From: Malurus cyaneus samueli
Taxonomy: Eukaryota > Chordata > Aves > Passeriformes > Maluridae
Assembly: GCA_009741485.1 (NCBI GenBank)
Contig: CM019227.1
Location: 18,766,096-18,830,095 of the forward strand
Reading direction: 5' to 3'
Length of the DNA: 64,000 nt
Part shown: in pieces, positions 45,071 to 56,680 of the stretch
How positions within the stretch are numbered: the first letter of the stretch is position 1
Layout: the number at the start of each line of letters is the position of its first letter
The notes under the pieces: generated by a model
Told to the model about the DNA's origin: nothing
The model's input: the letters and a program-made list of their open reading frames with translations, nothing else
Databases searched by the model: none
Made by a program: the position numbers and the translations under genes

Positions 45071-45649
45071 GCTGGGCTATTGCCGAGCTGCGTGCCCCAG
45101 CACAGAGCAGGTTATCTGCCTGCGGGGCTCGGGGGCAGAGAGCCGGCAGCGGCTGGGTAGGCACTGCCATGGGGACCCCCGGACTGGGGTCTGGATCCAT
45201 GGGCGCGTCCCTCCAGGCATGTCCGGGGCTCTTGTCAGAGACGAGGTGCTGAATGGGAATGTCGGGACGAGCTGCCGGTCCCTGGAGGTTGGGGGTGTGA
45301 GGGATGTTGGGGTCCCTGCAGTAGGGAAGGAAGGCGTCCGGGAGGGCAGGGGCTTGTGGCCACTGGGAACTTCGCCCCCGTGCTTCCAGGGCTCCTTGCC
45401 CTGGCTGGGGTATGCCGTATGTCGGCATTGACCCCCTCCCATGCGAGCTCCCGCCCCCACTGTAGAGCCCTGTTCTCCCCTCCCAGCCGAGGGAATTTAG
45501 GAATTTATTTCCTTTTGGGCAGGAGGGTCGGGAACACTACCTGATGAGGCTCCCGCTCACTCCCAGCACATTTAACAAACACCCTGTCAGCGCCCCTTTT
45601 TCCCTCCTAGAGTTTTTACGGCAAACGAGGGAGCAGGGGGCTGGGATGG
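45071..45649. other. Unannotated sequence between AT-rich element and CpG-rich block
   Basis: Composition becomes steadily more GC-rich; 'CATTTAACAAACACC' at about 45,569 is forkhead-like. No exon is recognised. Confidence 0.35.
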
Positions 45650-45960
45650 GGGGCCAGGCAGCCGGGAGGCAGGCAGGGAGCAGAGCTCGGCGGGGCCGGA
45701 GGCAGCCCTGGGAGCCGGGCAGGATGGTGCTGGATCCCGCAGCCGCCGCGGAAGTAACAGATAAAGCGGCGGGATTAGCAGCGTGTATCGTGTCAGGACA
45801 GCAGCATCCACATCCTGCGGCGCTGTCACCCGAGCCGGGGCTGGGGGAGGCAAGGACAAGTCATCGGATTACCTGCTCCCCTGCTCCCGTGCTGCTCCCG
45901 GGGACCTGTCCTTGCCCCGTGTCCCTCCCGCGCTGCCCTTCGGACCCAGGGGGGCAGTGC
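45650..45960. promoter_or_regulatory. CpG-island-like block
   Basis: I count about two dozen CpGs in roughly 300 bp, many consecutive ('CCCGCAGCCGCCGCGG', 'AAAGCGGCGGG', 'CTGCGGCGC'), giving an estimated observed/expected ratio near 0.7. 'GTAACAGATAAAGCGG' inside it contains a GATA core. CpG islands often mark promoters in birds, but no transcript or ATG with a recognisable protein follows on either side. Confidence 0.4.
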
Positions 45961-47110
45961 CATGGCTGGGCTGGGACAGGCAGGGGATGTTGTCTCGGAC
46001 TGTGGATGGGTGCAGCCCTCTCTGGCACACAACTGCTTGACTGTGGACGTGTCACCCCTTTGTAGAGTATGGGGGGCTCTCCCAATCCGCCTTGGGGTGC
46101 ATTCTTCCCTGCTGGCCTTGGGGACTAGGAGGACAGGAACGGGTCTCTGCCCATGTGCTGGGACCTTCCAGTAGGCTGGGAATTTTCTTGTATGCCTGAT
46201 GAACAAACTCAGGGCTCTTCCCCCCTTCTCACTTAGCACAGCCACATCCAGGCCAGATTCTTCTGGTCCTGTGAAGTCCTAAGATTCACATTTGAGTTTC
46301 ACATTGCGATTGAGTTACTATCCAGAGTCTTTTATCCGCTTTCCAAGGGTGTTTCTGTCACCTTCCAGTTGTGAGATCAATTATGGTCTGTACTCTGGTG
46401 TTTCTGTCTGTGATGGCAAACGTTCAGGGGTGGAAAGCCTGGATTGGCAAAAGTATCCTTGTAAGGGTCTGGGAGGGGGCAAATAGCACTGATAGATACA
46501 GAAGTAAGTCCTGAGATCAGACTGATCTCGCCTGAGAGGTGTGGGAAAGGTGGTGACTAGAATGGACACCAGATTTGGCTCAGTTTCTGGAGCTTGGAAT
46601 GGGTGGAGTTGGGCTCAAGCACCTTGGCTCCTTGGAGTGAGCTGGCACATCTTGAGAGGCAATCTGAAAACACAAAGATAAGAAACAATACAGAAACAGT
46701 GCCACGTTTCCCTGCAGGAGACCTGGTGTCTGTTGGAGGCAGTCAGAGGCAGTGATGTCCCCTCAGTCCCACATTCCTGTGCTCCCACTCTCTGCAGGAT
46801 CCCGGGTGGGCAGAGCTGGGTCACAGGGTGCCAGGCATCTCCCTCCTCCACCTGGCAACCCTCTATTATTAGGGATTTTAGCTTTCTGTTTCTAGATTGA
46901 TTTGTTGACAGTGGTTATTTTTAGCTCCTTCAGTGCCTTGAAGATTCCTCGAGGGATTCTTTCTTTGCCTTACCCTCCCACAGGTTTGTTTATAATGGAG
47001 CTGCGTTCATTTGAGCCACAAGCAAGAGGTTCCAGCACCGGCAGGGGCTGCACTGCCTCTCAGGGAGCAGATGTCTCCCTGTGATTTAACTCGGTTTGAT
47101 TTTTCCATAG
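45961..47110. other. Unannotated sequence, no gene established
   Basis: Mixed unique DNA; no repeat family. It ends at the acceptor of the weak exon candidate at 47,111. Confidence 0.4.
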
Positions 47111-47165
47111 GGTGCTCCCGTGCTGGGAAGGAGCAGCGCTCCCCCCACAACTGCTGGTGCAGATG
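47111..47165 (+). other. Low-confidence candidate exon (55 nt)
   Basis: The segment lies between the acceptor 'TTTGATTTTTCCATAG' and the donor 'GATG|GTGAGCC'. All three frames are open; one reads GAPVLGRSSAPPTTAGAD. The acceptor tract is good and the donor typical. The peptide is Ala/Pro/Thr-rich and not recognised. GC-rich sequence gives such short open stretches easily. Confidence 0.22.
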
Positions 47166-49136
47166 GTGAGCCACCCCCACCCCAAATGACTGCTGGAGCA
47201 CACTGGGTGGCCCTTGTCCCCTGGCTCCTCTCAGCGCTGCCCTCCCCTAGAGATCTCTCTTTTCACTACCCAGGGGGAGAAATTCAGATCAGCATCACCG
47301 TACGTGGAAACAAACCCCAGGGTCCTCCCGCAGCCAGGCTGGATGGAAATTTTTCGTTTTTTAAAGCCTAGCACAAAGTAACTCAAAACAAGTTGTGATT
47401 GTATTTTGGATTCAGGCAGAGCTGTCTTTGTCGCTGTGCTTCACTCACTGGCTGTCCCAGACAAGGGCTCACTTTGAGTGTACCCTCCCGCTGAGCAGGG
47501 GGGCAATGTTTTCATTCCTAATTTAGGCCATCCCTCCCAGCGGGGTCCAGCCCTGTCTCCCGCTGAGCTCAGTGCAGCCAGGAGCTCGGGGCTTACCTGT
47601 CACCACCAGCTCCAGGGCTGTGCTAATGTTCCCTAGAAAATGTGCCTCTCTTTGGACTCAGCTGCTTCTGCTCACCATGGCTTGGCGCTTGGGGCGGATT
47701 TGTGTACACTTTGTGCTCTGTTTTTTTTCCAGGATTTTTGTTATTTTGTGGAGGAGAGAGAGTTTTGCTTGTTGTTAAACACCTTAAGTGTAGGGTGATA
47801 CCTGGTATAGGTTTGCTGTTTTTCGTGGGGAGAGGCAATCCTGGGAGGTCCCACTCAGGTAGGGCTTTGGTGGTGGTAGCTCCATCACATCCAGGGAAGT
47901 GTTTTTTCTGGAGCACTGATGGCCTTAGGCTGCTCTTAGCTGGGAGATGAGCACATGTTGAAGTGTTTGGTTGGGCTTTCTCCTGTGAAAGTGGAGCCCT
48001 TGTAGTGGCTGAGCAGACAAAGCCTCAAAAACACTCAAGTGATCACGCAAACCATTCAAGCAAACCTGCATGCCACTTGCAGGGCCACCAGCATCATGGT
48101 GTGGCAGCTCCTCTTCCTCTCTATGGATTAACCAGCTCCAAGGAAGTGTGAGGAGAGAGGACACCAAGGCCACACATCCCCAAGGAATGTGCTGAAGGAA
48201 AAGACAGGGATCTGTGCCTACAGGGGGCTCTTAGTGGCTTGCAAAGCCCTGGTTCAGCTGTCACCTACCTGCTTTCCAGCAGGATCAGGTGTTGGCTGGT
48301 TGAAATCATACACAGGATTAGCAGAGGGCCTTGAGATACCTCTGTGATGACCCCAATGTCAGACTCCACTTTAGTGGAGCAGCCTGGTGCAGGAGGTTTG
48401 GAATGTAGACCCGGAATCCATGGTGATGTTTCTTCTGTCTTGCCTGTTTTCCTTGAGGTTGAACTGCAGCTTTTGTAGGATTGGAGTTGTCATTGTGGTT
48501 TTCCTGATCTTTAATTTGATAATGATCATTAGCACAGTTCCTGTCAAAGAACAGCACGTACTCTCCCTGTGTTCACTGTCTTCCCTGTTAATAACCTTTT
48601 GCTGCTTTGGCTCTTTTGGAAAATAGACAGGAGCTTTGGAAACGACTCCTGGTATAACAGACAGACGTCAGCACTGTCAGTCAGATCTGAAAAGCAGCGT
48701 TAATTCAAAGGGAAATGACAGCAGAAGGCCCAGGGTACATGTTGGGGAGCATTGAACCAGCCTGTCTCAAACCATGGCCCTGCCTGTGTATTCCTCCAGC
48801 TTCTGAGAGGTGCTCTGAACCCATTCCTTTCAGGAATGGCCTGTAATACCAGCCTCCCGCTCCTCAGATCTCTTCTTGGGGTTCTACTTTGGAGATGTCC
48901 CTTGATGAAGTTCTTGGCACAATGAAAAGGGTCTGTCAGGGCTGGCAGTGCAGGAGAAGACCTGAGGTGCACGAGGTGTTGGAGGCAACATGCTGTGCTT
49001 TGGCTGGGCTTGGCTGCAGGCTAGTCCTGGTTTCTGAGCATCTGCTCTGCTCCTGAAGCCCCAGTACCTTCCTCAGTCAGGTTCTCTCAGCGCTGAGGAG
49101 CAGAGCAAGGGCTCCAGACTAGGGTTTGAAGTGAGC
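47166..49136. other. Unannotated sequence, no gene established
   Basis: Mixed unique DNA with no repeat family. A 36-nt minus-strand exon-like piece (47,598-47,633) was considered and rejected. The right end abuts the telomeric block. Confidence 0.4.
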
Positions 49137-49193
49137 AGGGTTAGGGTTAGGGTTAGGGTTAGGGTTAGGGTTAGGGTTAGGGTTAGGGTTAGG
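49137..49193 (+). repeat. Interstitial telomeric repeat (TTAGGG)n
   Basis: AGGG plus eight full TTAGGG units and TTAGG make a perfect 57-bp vertebrate telomere array with no mutation. The G-rich strand is the plus strand. The array starts and stops abruptly in otherwise ordinary sequence. Short interstitial arrays of this kind are known in vertebrates and are thought to arise from break repair or telomerase action at breaks. The perfection suggests youth or recent slippage. Any open frame through it (Arg/Val repeats) is an artefact. Confidence 0.97.
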
Positions 49194-52100
49194 TGGGCAT
49201 GGGCAGCCATTGCAAGAGCACAGTGCATATGTCCTGCCTTGGGACGGGTAGAGAAGCTGCTGGCTCTGCAGCCCAGCTACTCAGCCTTGCCCAGGGGGTT
49301 TGCTGGAGGTTGGGAGCCTCGGAATCGGGAGCTGGCCGCATCCACTGCCTGCTTTCAGTCAGTGTGGATTTAGTTCCAGGGTCAGTCAGGATTGCTGTGT
49401 GATTTTGGCAGTCAAGGAAAATGAAACAAGAGGCACCACCATGATTTCCTAACTTGGTAGGTCTCCAGCCTATGTGTCGTGGTCTTGACCATCTCATAGT
49501 ACCCTTTCCACTGCCTGTGAATGCACAGCTGGCCCAGAAACATTCCAGCCACTCTTCTCCTCCAGAGCAGGGGGCTCAGCTCTGCAAAACTAAAGCGCCT
49601 TTCTGTAGAGCCTCAGAAACTGAGCTCTGGGCTGCAGCACCCCTGGACCTGCTGCCACGTCACACCGGATTGGCGCTGAAGAGTTGAACACCCTGCTCTG
49701 TGACATCCTGGATGGAGTGGCAGTGGTGTGAAAAGCGCTGTGTCCTGGGGTCCTGCCTCCCGTGGTGTTCCCTCCCCATGGGCAGCTTTTGGCAAGCACG
49801 AATGCCTGGGTTTGGCAATGACTTGCACTGTGTTCCGTGTTGGAGCAGGAGGATGCCACAGCTGGAGAACAGCCATGGAATAGCATCCATGCTGCTGTTG
49901 CCACTGGGAATGCTCCACCTCTTTTTAGCTCTTCAGGGCTGCACGTTTTCCTCAAGGACAAACTCTCCCATGGTTTATCTTGGCTTTCCAAGTGTCTGAA
50001 TCCCCCTTGGAGGCCTTCCGGCTGGTAGCAGCCCACAGAGCCCAGCACTCTGGTGGTGCTTGTGTCACTGTGAAGTCTGGCACCATGGGTTTGTCCCCAC
50101 AGTTCTGTGTCAGTGTGTGCTGGTGGGCAGCTGCTGTCCAGTGTCCGATGGGCCTTGCACAGCCATGGCACCTTCTCATGCTCTGACCTGTGAAGCCCAG
50201 GCCCATGATCCCAGGGAGGTGGTGAGGTCACTTGCCTGGTTCAGTGTCTCCAGCACTAGCTTTATCCAGGTTGTGGTCTTTGCTGTAGGATTCCTTGGTT
50301 GGAAATGAAAGTGTCTCATCTCCTGCATCACTCCGGGCTCAGTCCAGGGTGATTACACAGCCTCTCACATCCCTGTCCACCCACCACTGCCCCTGCACCC
50401 CAGGGCATGTCAGGGGTGAGAGCTCTGCAGATGGGCAGTGCCTCATCACGCACCACTGGTTCCCCTTCTGGGAGGTGACACTGGCATGGAGAGTGTCTTG
50501 TGTCAGAATAAAGTGCCTTTCAGCAGCCTGGCTGGCACAGCTGTTCTTCGTGGGCTTTGAGGAAATGGGCCTGGAAGTGATTTAATAAAGCTGGTGCAGT
50601 GTGGACAGCTGGTTTCTGAAGAGTTCAATTCCTTGTGAGTGTTCAAAGCAAAGGCCAACCCCTGCAGCCTTCGGGGATTGGGGGATGATAAGAGTTAATG
50701 GGGAAACTGAGGCATAGAGGTTTTAGCTCACAGGCTGCCCACACTGGTGTCCTTGGATTTTGACAGTGCCAGGCAGGAGCTGCTGTGCCCACAGCCTGAC
50801 CTGGAGTAGGACCCACGCCCATGCTTGGACCCTGCTGGGAACCACATATCCCACAGATCCCAGCCAGGTTCCCAGCCTTGGAAAGGGCTTTGGCCAGTCC
50901 CTCTTGGCTCCTGCTGCAGTGCATCCATGTTCCCAACCATCCACACCTGGGCTGGGGGCTGCCCTTCCCCGGGTGCCTCTCACTCTCCCTCGCCATGGTG
51001 CTGGAGTCCCTCGTGCCCCAGACACTGAGGAGCTTTCCTCTCACTTGGCTGCAGAAGCAGGCTCAGCATCCCAGAAATTCAGGCTTTCGTGCGGGAGCCA
51101 ATAGTCACACAACCTCCATCCAGAAGCCATCATTACTGGCTGCTTGCTTTTTCTTGGTTTCTTTGAACTACAGCTCCCAAGATGCCTGAAGATATGCAGA
51201 CATCCCGAAGACAGTGGTTTCCCATAAACTTTTGGGGTTTCATGCTTTGCAAGCAGGAATGTTTTTATTGCGTCGCAAATCCCTTCAAGTCCCTCAAACC
51301 TCCGTGGCAGCCGCGGGGGCTGTAGCCGGCCACGGGGAAAGCACGCCAAGGGCTTTTCTCTCCTGCATTTTTCCCCTTCTTGCAAGAGGGACCTTTGTAA
51401 CTCCCTGCCATGTCTTTTCAAGGGAGATTTTGGGCTGGGAGGAAGTTTGAAGGAGCCACGGTTTGCCTGCAGGGTTGCATTTCCCATTCTCCTGGTCCCC
51501 ATTATTTCAAGGGCTGCTGAGCAGCGCCCTGCGTCCCCATCCGTGCTGAATTGCCTTGGGCCAGCTGGGGAGGGGGTTTCACTGAACTGGGAAGAACTGG
51601 GATGCAGGGAAGAGAAACAGATGCAGATTCCTGCACCAGTGCAAGGAGTCCAGCCGACTGGGGTTTAATTCCTGATGTACGCACAAATCCTCAGGGAAAA
51701 CCAGAGAGATGTAGTTGTTTAGCATGGACAGATATGTTTGGAGCTGCAGCCTGGAGGTTTCCCACCTGCCCCCAGCCAGATCCACCTGGGGGACAGGGTA
51801 CAAGTCCCACAGGTGCCCCCACAGCTCTGCATCTTCCTGCTGCTCATCCTGGCACCAGGAGGTGCTGGCAGCATCGTAGGGTCTGTGGTGTGCCCAGCTG
51901 TCCCTAATAACTACTTACTCTCTGTAGGAGAGGGACCACAGAGGGCAGAATAGTGCTCTGGTAACACAGTGGCATTTTGTGGTGGTGTTCTTCTGACCAT
52001 AAAAATGCTTCAGTGAGTTTTTCTGTTTGGTGCTGGTGAACACCAGTGCTTTATCTCATAATCAGACTTGGGGTATTTTGCCATTCTCCTTTTCCCTTTG

Positions 52101-52280
52101 GTTGCCCAGGATCCTGCATAGGTTGGGGTTTAATAGGTCTTAATTTCTTTGATAGGTCTTTACCAGTTTGTGGAACTTTGTGGGTGAAACACAGAGCTAC
52201 TGGATGCCCTTGGGGGTCACCAGAACCCCGAACTACCCAGCTCTTGCAGGGGCAGCAGAGCCATGGCTGTGTCTGCCATG
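49194..52280. other. Unannotated sequence, no gene established
   Basis: Mostly unique. 'GGGGAAACTGAGGCATAGAG' (50,699) is MIR-like. Two AATAAA hexamers occur close together at about 50,506 and 50,583. No CR1 fragment and no convincing exon. Confidence 0.4.
50697..50745 (+). repeat. Possible MIR-type SINE relic
   Basis: 'ATGGGGAAACTGAGGCATAG' followed by 'AGGTTTTAGCTCACAGGC' resembles the 3' part of MIR consensus as I recall it ('..GGAAACTGAGGCACAGAG..'). Only about 45 bp match. MIR-type relics are rare but present in bird genomes. Confidence 0.3.
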
Positions 52281-52470
52281 GGATCACAGAATGGCTGGGG
52301 TTGGAAGGCACCTCTGGAGATCATCTCATCCAACCCCTGCTGAAGCGCAGGGTCACCTGCAGTGAGCTGCACAGGACTGTGCCCAGGTGTGCTTTTAATA
52401 TATCTGGAGAAGCAGACTCCACAACTCCTCTGGCCAGCCTTTCCAGTGCTCAGTACCCAAAGGGACACGT
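52281..52470 (-). repeat. CR1 LINE 3' fragment, second subfamily (minus strand)
   Basis: 'GGATCACAGAATGGCTGGGG', 'TTGGAAGGCACCTCTGGAGA', 'GCAGGGTCACCTGCAGTGAG' and 'GGAGAAGCAGACTCCACAAC' are in the order of the CR1 type also seen, more diverged, at 30,445. Confidence 0.88.
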
Positions 52471-53620
52471 CCTGGCTCTGCTTTGTGCCATTCCTGAGCA
52501 CTGAGGCTGGTGGGATGCTGAGGGATCAATTTCTGGGCAGTTGTCCTGGTACCTCTGGGGTCTGGGCTCGTTCTCTGTTGCCCTTCTCCCATCCTTCCTC
52601 CTCCTTCCAGGCCTGTGCAAGAGCACCCAGCCTCATCAGTGTGCCCAGGCACAGGCAGCTCCGTCACCTGTCTGTCTCCATGGTGGGATGGTGGCAGGCG
52701 GTGTGGTCTGCTGGAGATGGGTGCCAGCCAGGAGCTGAAACCATGGAGGCTCTGTGGCTGCCTCGCCTTAACCACATCACTGCTCTGGGCTCTTGGAAGG
52801 GCCCGGCTGCCCAGCAGCCCAGAATAACAAGCTTTTCCATTCCTGCGCGCAGTGTGGGACGCGGGGCCATGGAAAACAAGAGGCGGCTCCAGCGCCAGGG
52901 CTGCGCACAGACTAAACAGCAGCACATCCCCCAGGGCGTGCATCCCTGCTCCAGGGAGTGCTGGCTACTGGCACAGGGCTGGGGACTCACCATGGGGCTG
53001 CCTCGCCACGTGTGGGCTCAGCTGGGCTCAGTGGAGGGACATGGAGGTGCCAGAAGGGTTGAGCCCCTCCAGGAACCTCCTCACCCATCCCTGCTGGTTG
53101 CACATGAACAGAGAGATTTGTTGCATTTTGTCCTCTCCTTTATTTTCCCTGGTATCTTTTTGATTAGGATAAAAGCTGTAATGGATACTGAGAGAATTCT
53201 GAAAACCTGGCCCCTGGCAGGGCAGGAGCAAGTCTGCACGTTCCTCTGCCTTGGCACATGGACAATCCATCATGCTCACACAGACAGCTTGGAAGAGCCC
53301 AAGATCTCAGTCTTGCTGCTCAGGAAAAGAGTGATAGATATCTTCATTAAAAACAATCAAAGAGGAAAATGATAGAATTCTTAGAAACAAGCAAAGTTAT
53401 GGGGATTTTGCCCAAGGAAATGAATTTTTGACAATTTTATTTTGTAGGTTCTAGGTTCTAGGTTCTATTTATTTGTTGTCTGTATATGGATGGGTTTTTG
53501 GGATTAAAGTAGGTTGTGGTGATTTTGAGGGTGAAGCTTGTTGGCATGTGCCAGTCATGAAATGGTGCTTGTCAATGATCTGGTTCATGGCTGGGAGTCA
53601 GAAAAAGATCTTTGTTTATA
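52471..53620. other. Unannotated sequence, no gene seen
   Basis: Unique DNA with a short direct repeat of TAGGTTC (about three copies, 53,445-53,467). A 336-codon frame (52,362-53,372) overlaps the CR1 and was rejected. Confidence 0.4.
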
Positions 53621-54235
53621 TGGAATCACAGGATTGTGGAAGGGTTTGCATTGAAAAGAACGTTAAAGTTTGTCTTGTTCCTGTGGCAGGGACACCTTCC
53701 ACTGTCCCAGGCTGCTCCAAGCCCCATCCAGCCTGGCCTTGGACACTGCCAGAGATCCAGGGGCAGCCACAGCTTCTCTGGGCACACTGTGCCAGGGCCT
53801 CCCCACCCTCCCAGGGAACAATTCCTTCCCAATATCCCATCCATCCCTGCCCTCTGGCAGTGGGAAGCCATTCCCTTTGTCCTGTCCCTGCATCTCTTAT
53901 GCCCAGTCCCTCTCTAACACTCCTGGAGCCCCTTTAGGCTCTGGAAGGGGCTCTGAGCTCTCACTGGAGCCTTCTCCTCTCCACTTGAACATCCGCATCT
54001 CTCCCAGCCTGGCTCCAGAGCAGAGGGGCTCCAGCCCTTGGAGCATCTCTGTGGCCCCCTCTGGACTCTCTCCAGCAGCTCCAGGTCCCGATGCTGTTGT
54101 TCCCCAGGGCTGGGGCAGCTCTGCAGGTGGGGTCTCACCTGAGAGCCAGAGGGGCAGAATCCCCCCTCCCCTGCTGCCCACTCTGGGGGCTCAGCCCTAC
54201 ACAGGGGGGTTTTGGGTGCTCACAGCCAGGGCATG
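53621..54235 (-). repeat. CR1 LINE 3' fragment, longest copy (minus strand)
   Basis: 'TGGAATCACAGGATTGTGG' and 'GGCAGGGACACCTTCCACTG' start the 3' end. The copy continues through 'CTCTGGGCACACTGTGCCAG', 'CAATTCCTTCCCAATATCCC', 'GGAGCCTTCTCCTCTCCAC', 'CCCTCTGGACTCTCTCCAGC' and 'GCAGGTGGGGTCTCACCTGA' into the C-terminal ORF2 region. At about 615 bp it has the most CR1 sequence in the window but carries no complete enzymatic domain. The open frame on the plus strand here is antisense to the element. Confidence 0.95.
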
Positions 54236-55130
54236 ACCGGCACTCACCCGCCAACATCCCATATCCTTCTCCTCTGTTCAGCTGTTTTACAGCACCAAAT
54301 TGTGACAACAGGATTTTAATGTGACAGGTGTGCAGATCCCTAAATATTGCTTGGAATCTGGAGAGAGAGGAAGTTTCCTGATCATCTTATATTGTTTTCA
54401 GGATCCCCCCTTTTCAGAGCTCTCGCAGCCTATTTTCAGGCCACGTTGGTACCCAGGGGCTCTCAGCAGCAATCCCGCTGCCTTCTCGCTGTGTCCCCCA
54501 CTGGGATGTTTCCTGGCTCATGTCCATGTGGGGATGGGTTTCCAGCTGGAAGGTGTCTGCTCGGGGGAGGAGACGATGCTGGTGCAGGTCCAGTACCCCC
54601 AGTGCCACGGGCATGCCGAGGTGCAGCGTGACTCACCAGGCTGTGGCACACGTGCCCAGCATCTCTGTCACAGCACAGATGTTGGTCAAAGAGGGGACAG
54701 TTGTTATTGTCAAAATGCAAATGAATAAAATTACTGTTTTGAGGGAGAATTTTTAGGGGAAGGACATGCAAATTTACCTTCCATTCAGATTGTGCATTAG
54801 TATTAAAATGCAATGTTTGAAACCAAAACAAAGGAACATTTTAATTTGGGACTCATTAGATAGTTCCTTCTGCTTGGATTAGCATCATATACTTTGCATC
54901 AAATGCTCTAAGTTTGACAAAACTCTGGTTTTCAAAGAAAACAAAAAGATGTTCTAAAAATGCCAGCCATTTCCAGGGATTCTGGCTGCCATCATCTGTC
55001 CTGAAGTGACTGGCCTGGTACTTAACACTGGACAGGCTGATGAGAATGGGCTGTGTGGAATTCAAGTAGGAAGCGTGATTGGGTTCCCTCCTGGCTGCTG
55101 CTTTAATCTGGCTTCTAAATAGCTCAGAAA
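54236..55130. other. Unannotated sequence, AT-rich in the middle
   Basis: From about 54,740 to 55,060 composition is AT-rich with 'AAATTTACCTTCC' and 'TAGTATTAAAATGCAATG'. Nothing recognised beyond that. Confidence 0.4.
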
Positions 55131-55336
55131 AGACTGGATATTATGAAAAATTTCTTCACTGGAAGGGTGGTCAGGCACTGGCACTGGCTGCCCAGGGCAG
55201 TGGTGGAGTCACCATCCCTGGCAGGATTTAAAAATTGCACGTATGTGTCACCTAGGGCCATGGGTTAGTGGTAGCCTTAGCAGTGCTGGCAGAATGGTGA
55301 CCTTAGAGGGCTTTTCCAGCCTTCACAACTCCATGA
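55131..55336 (+). repeat. CR1 LINE 3' fragment, third subfamily (plus strand)
   Basis: 'TATGAAAAATTTCTTCACTG', 'GCACTGGCTGCCCAGGGCAG', 'TGGTGGAGTCACCATCCCTG' and 'GGGCTTTTCCAGCCTTCAC' followed by ACTCCATGA match the CR1 3' UTR version common in chicken-like sequences. Confidence 0.9.
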
Positions 55337-56451
55337 AAAGCCTCGGGCTCTGCTCCTAGGACCCCACGGACCTGGTGGGACCCAGAGCTCACCTGAAGGG
55401 TGTGGACAGCCCTCACCATCAGGGACAGGAGCTGCCCCCACAGGACTGAGGGAGGCTGTGCTGAAGGGATGGGTTGTGTTTCTCTCTTTGGCTTGCCATT
55501 TAAACATCCTCCAAATAAAACATGCCTTTCCCCAGCGCTCGGAAGCAGCTGTGCTGCATATTTAACCACACCGCAAGGCATCTCCATCCTGCTCCCCCTA
55601 TTTCCCTTCTCCTTCTTCCTTGGAATACTGACCCGCCTCATGTTGCAGACCAGAAATAGAGACTGGCCACTGACTTGCTAATTGTAATGCAGCCTGATAA
55701 TGCCAGCTATAATTAGATCAAGGTATCCAAGTGCTTTTTCTGGCGGACGTTTCTGTGACCCCGTTACCATACTTTAAATAGAGGATCCCATCTGCTCTGC
55801 CTGGCTCCTGGCTGCAGAGCCAGACCCTGCCCAGGGGAGCCAGGGCAGCATCAGTCCTGGTGCCTGCATCTGCTCAGCTTGTGGAGAGCCAGGCTTGGCA
55901 CAGCAGTGCTCACTGACAAGTCTTTAAACACTGACTATGTCCCCCAAGATCTGGCAAATGTCAGTGACCACTGCTACTACGAAAAGATTTTCCAAAATCC
56001 ACAGTTGTGGCCACAGTCCCCAGTGACCACAATTGTGTTGGGCCAATGAAAGGGGCTGTCCTGGGCTGTGGTTTTCGGGGGGTTGCCCTCTGACCCATCT
56101 TTCCTCTGCCATTTTAGGGTGATCAGAGCAATGGCTCATGTTGAGGTGGGCTGTGGCAGGGGGAGGAATGATTAGGGTCCCAGGAAGATCTTGTGTAGAG
56201 TTGCAGCCTCATATTCCAGAGCCCTCAGAAATCTCTCCTTGCTCCCTTCCAATGAGCCCTCTACATTCTTTCTTTACCCTCTCATGCAATTCCTGTCACC
56301 CTTCCCCATCTGCAGCATCCCCAGGGTCCCTCTCTTTCACCTTGAGGAGCCTCAGTCTGTGCCCAGCTGTCCTTGCTGGGTCAGAACAGGCATCCCCAGC
56401 TCAGCCACACAGGATGGTTTGGGTGTGAACCTGTGTCCTCAACAGGTTGGT
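55337..56451. other. Unannotated sequence, no gene seen
   Basis: AT-richer segment at 55,670-55,790 ('GCCAGCTATAATTAGATCAA' and 'CATACTTTAAATAGAGG'). No exon is recognised. Confidence 0.4.
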
Positions 56452-56680
56452 GCAATAGTTTGGGTTGGAAGGGACCATTTAAGATAATCTTGTTCCACCC
56501 CTCTGTCATTGGCAGGGACACTATCCCAGCTTGTTCCAAGCCCTGTCCAGCCTGGCCTGGAACACTTCCAGGGATGGGACAACCACAGCTTCTCTGGGCA
56601 ACCTGTGCCACAGCCTCACCACATTACAAGCAAAGAATTTCTTCTTAACTAAATCTCTCCTCTTTGACTTTAAAACTGTT
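56452..56680 (-). repeat. CR1 LINE 3' fragment (minus strand)
   Basis: 'GCAATAGTTTGGGTTGGAAG', 'GGCAGGGACACTATCCCAGC', 'CTGGCCTGGAACACTTCCAG' and 'AAGAATTTCTTCTTAACTAA' are in CR1 order over about 230 bp. Confidence 0.93.

Noticed and set aside
47598..47633. Minus-strand 36-nt exon-like piece encoding NISTALELVVTG, reminiscent of the end of an immunoglobulin domain
   Set aside because: The acceptor tract is poor, the piece is too short to judge, and the matching domain exon would have to lie upstream on the minus strand, where nothing Ig-like is visible.
49131..49373. Frame with Arg/Val dipeptide repeats
   Set aside because: It is a direct translation of the TTAGGG hexamers.
52362..53372. 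336-codon plus-strand frame
   Set aside because: It begins inside a CR1 fragment; the remainder has no recognisable domain, and residue composition follows local base composition.
53670..54236. 188-codon plus-strand frame
   Set aside because: It lies entirely antisense to the longest CR1 copy, which is on the minus strand.
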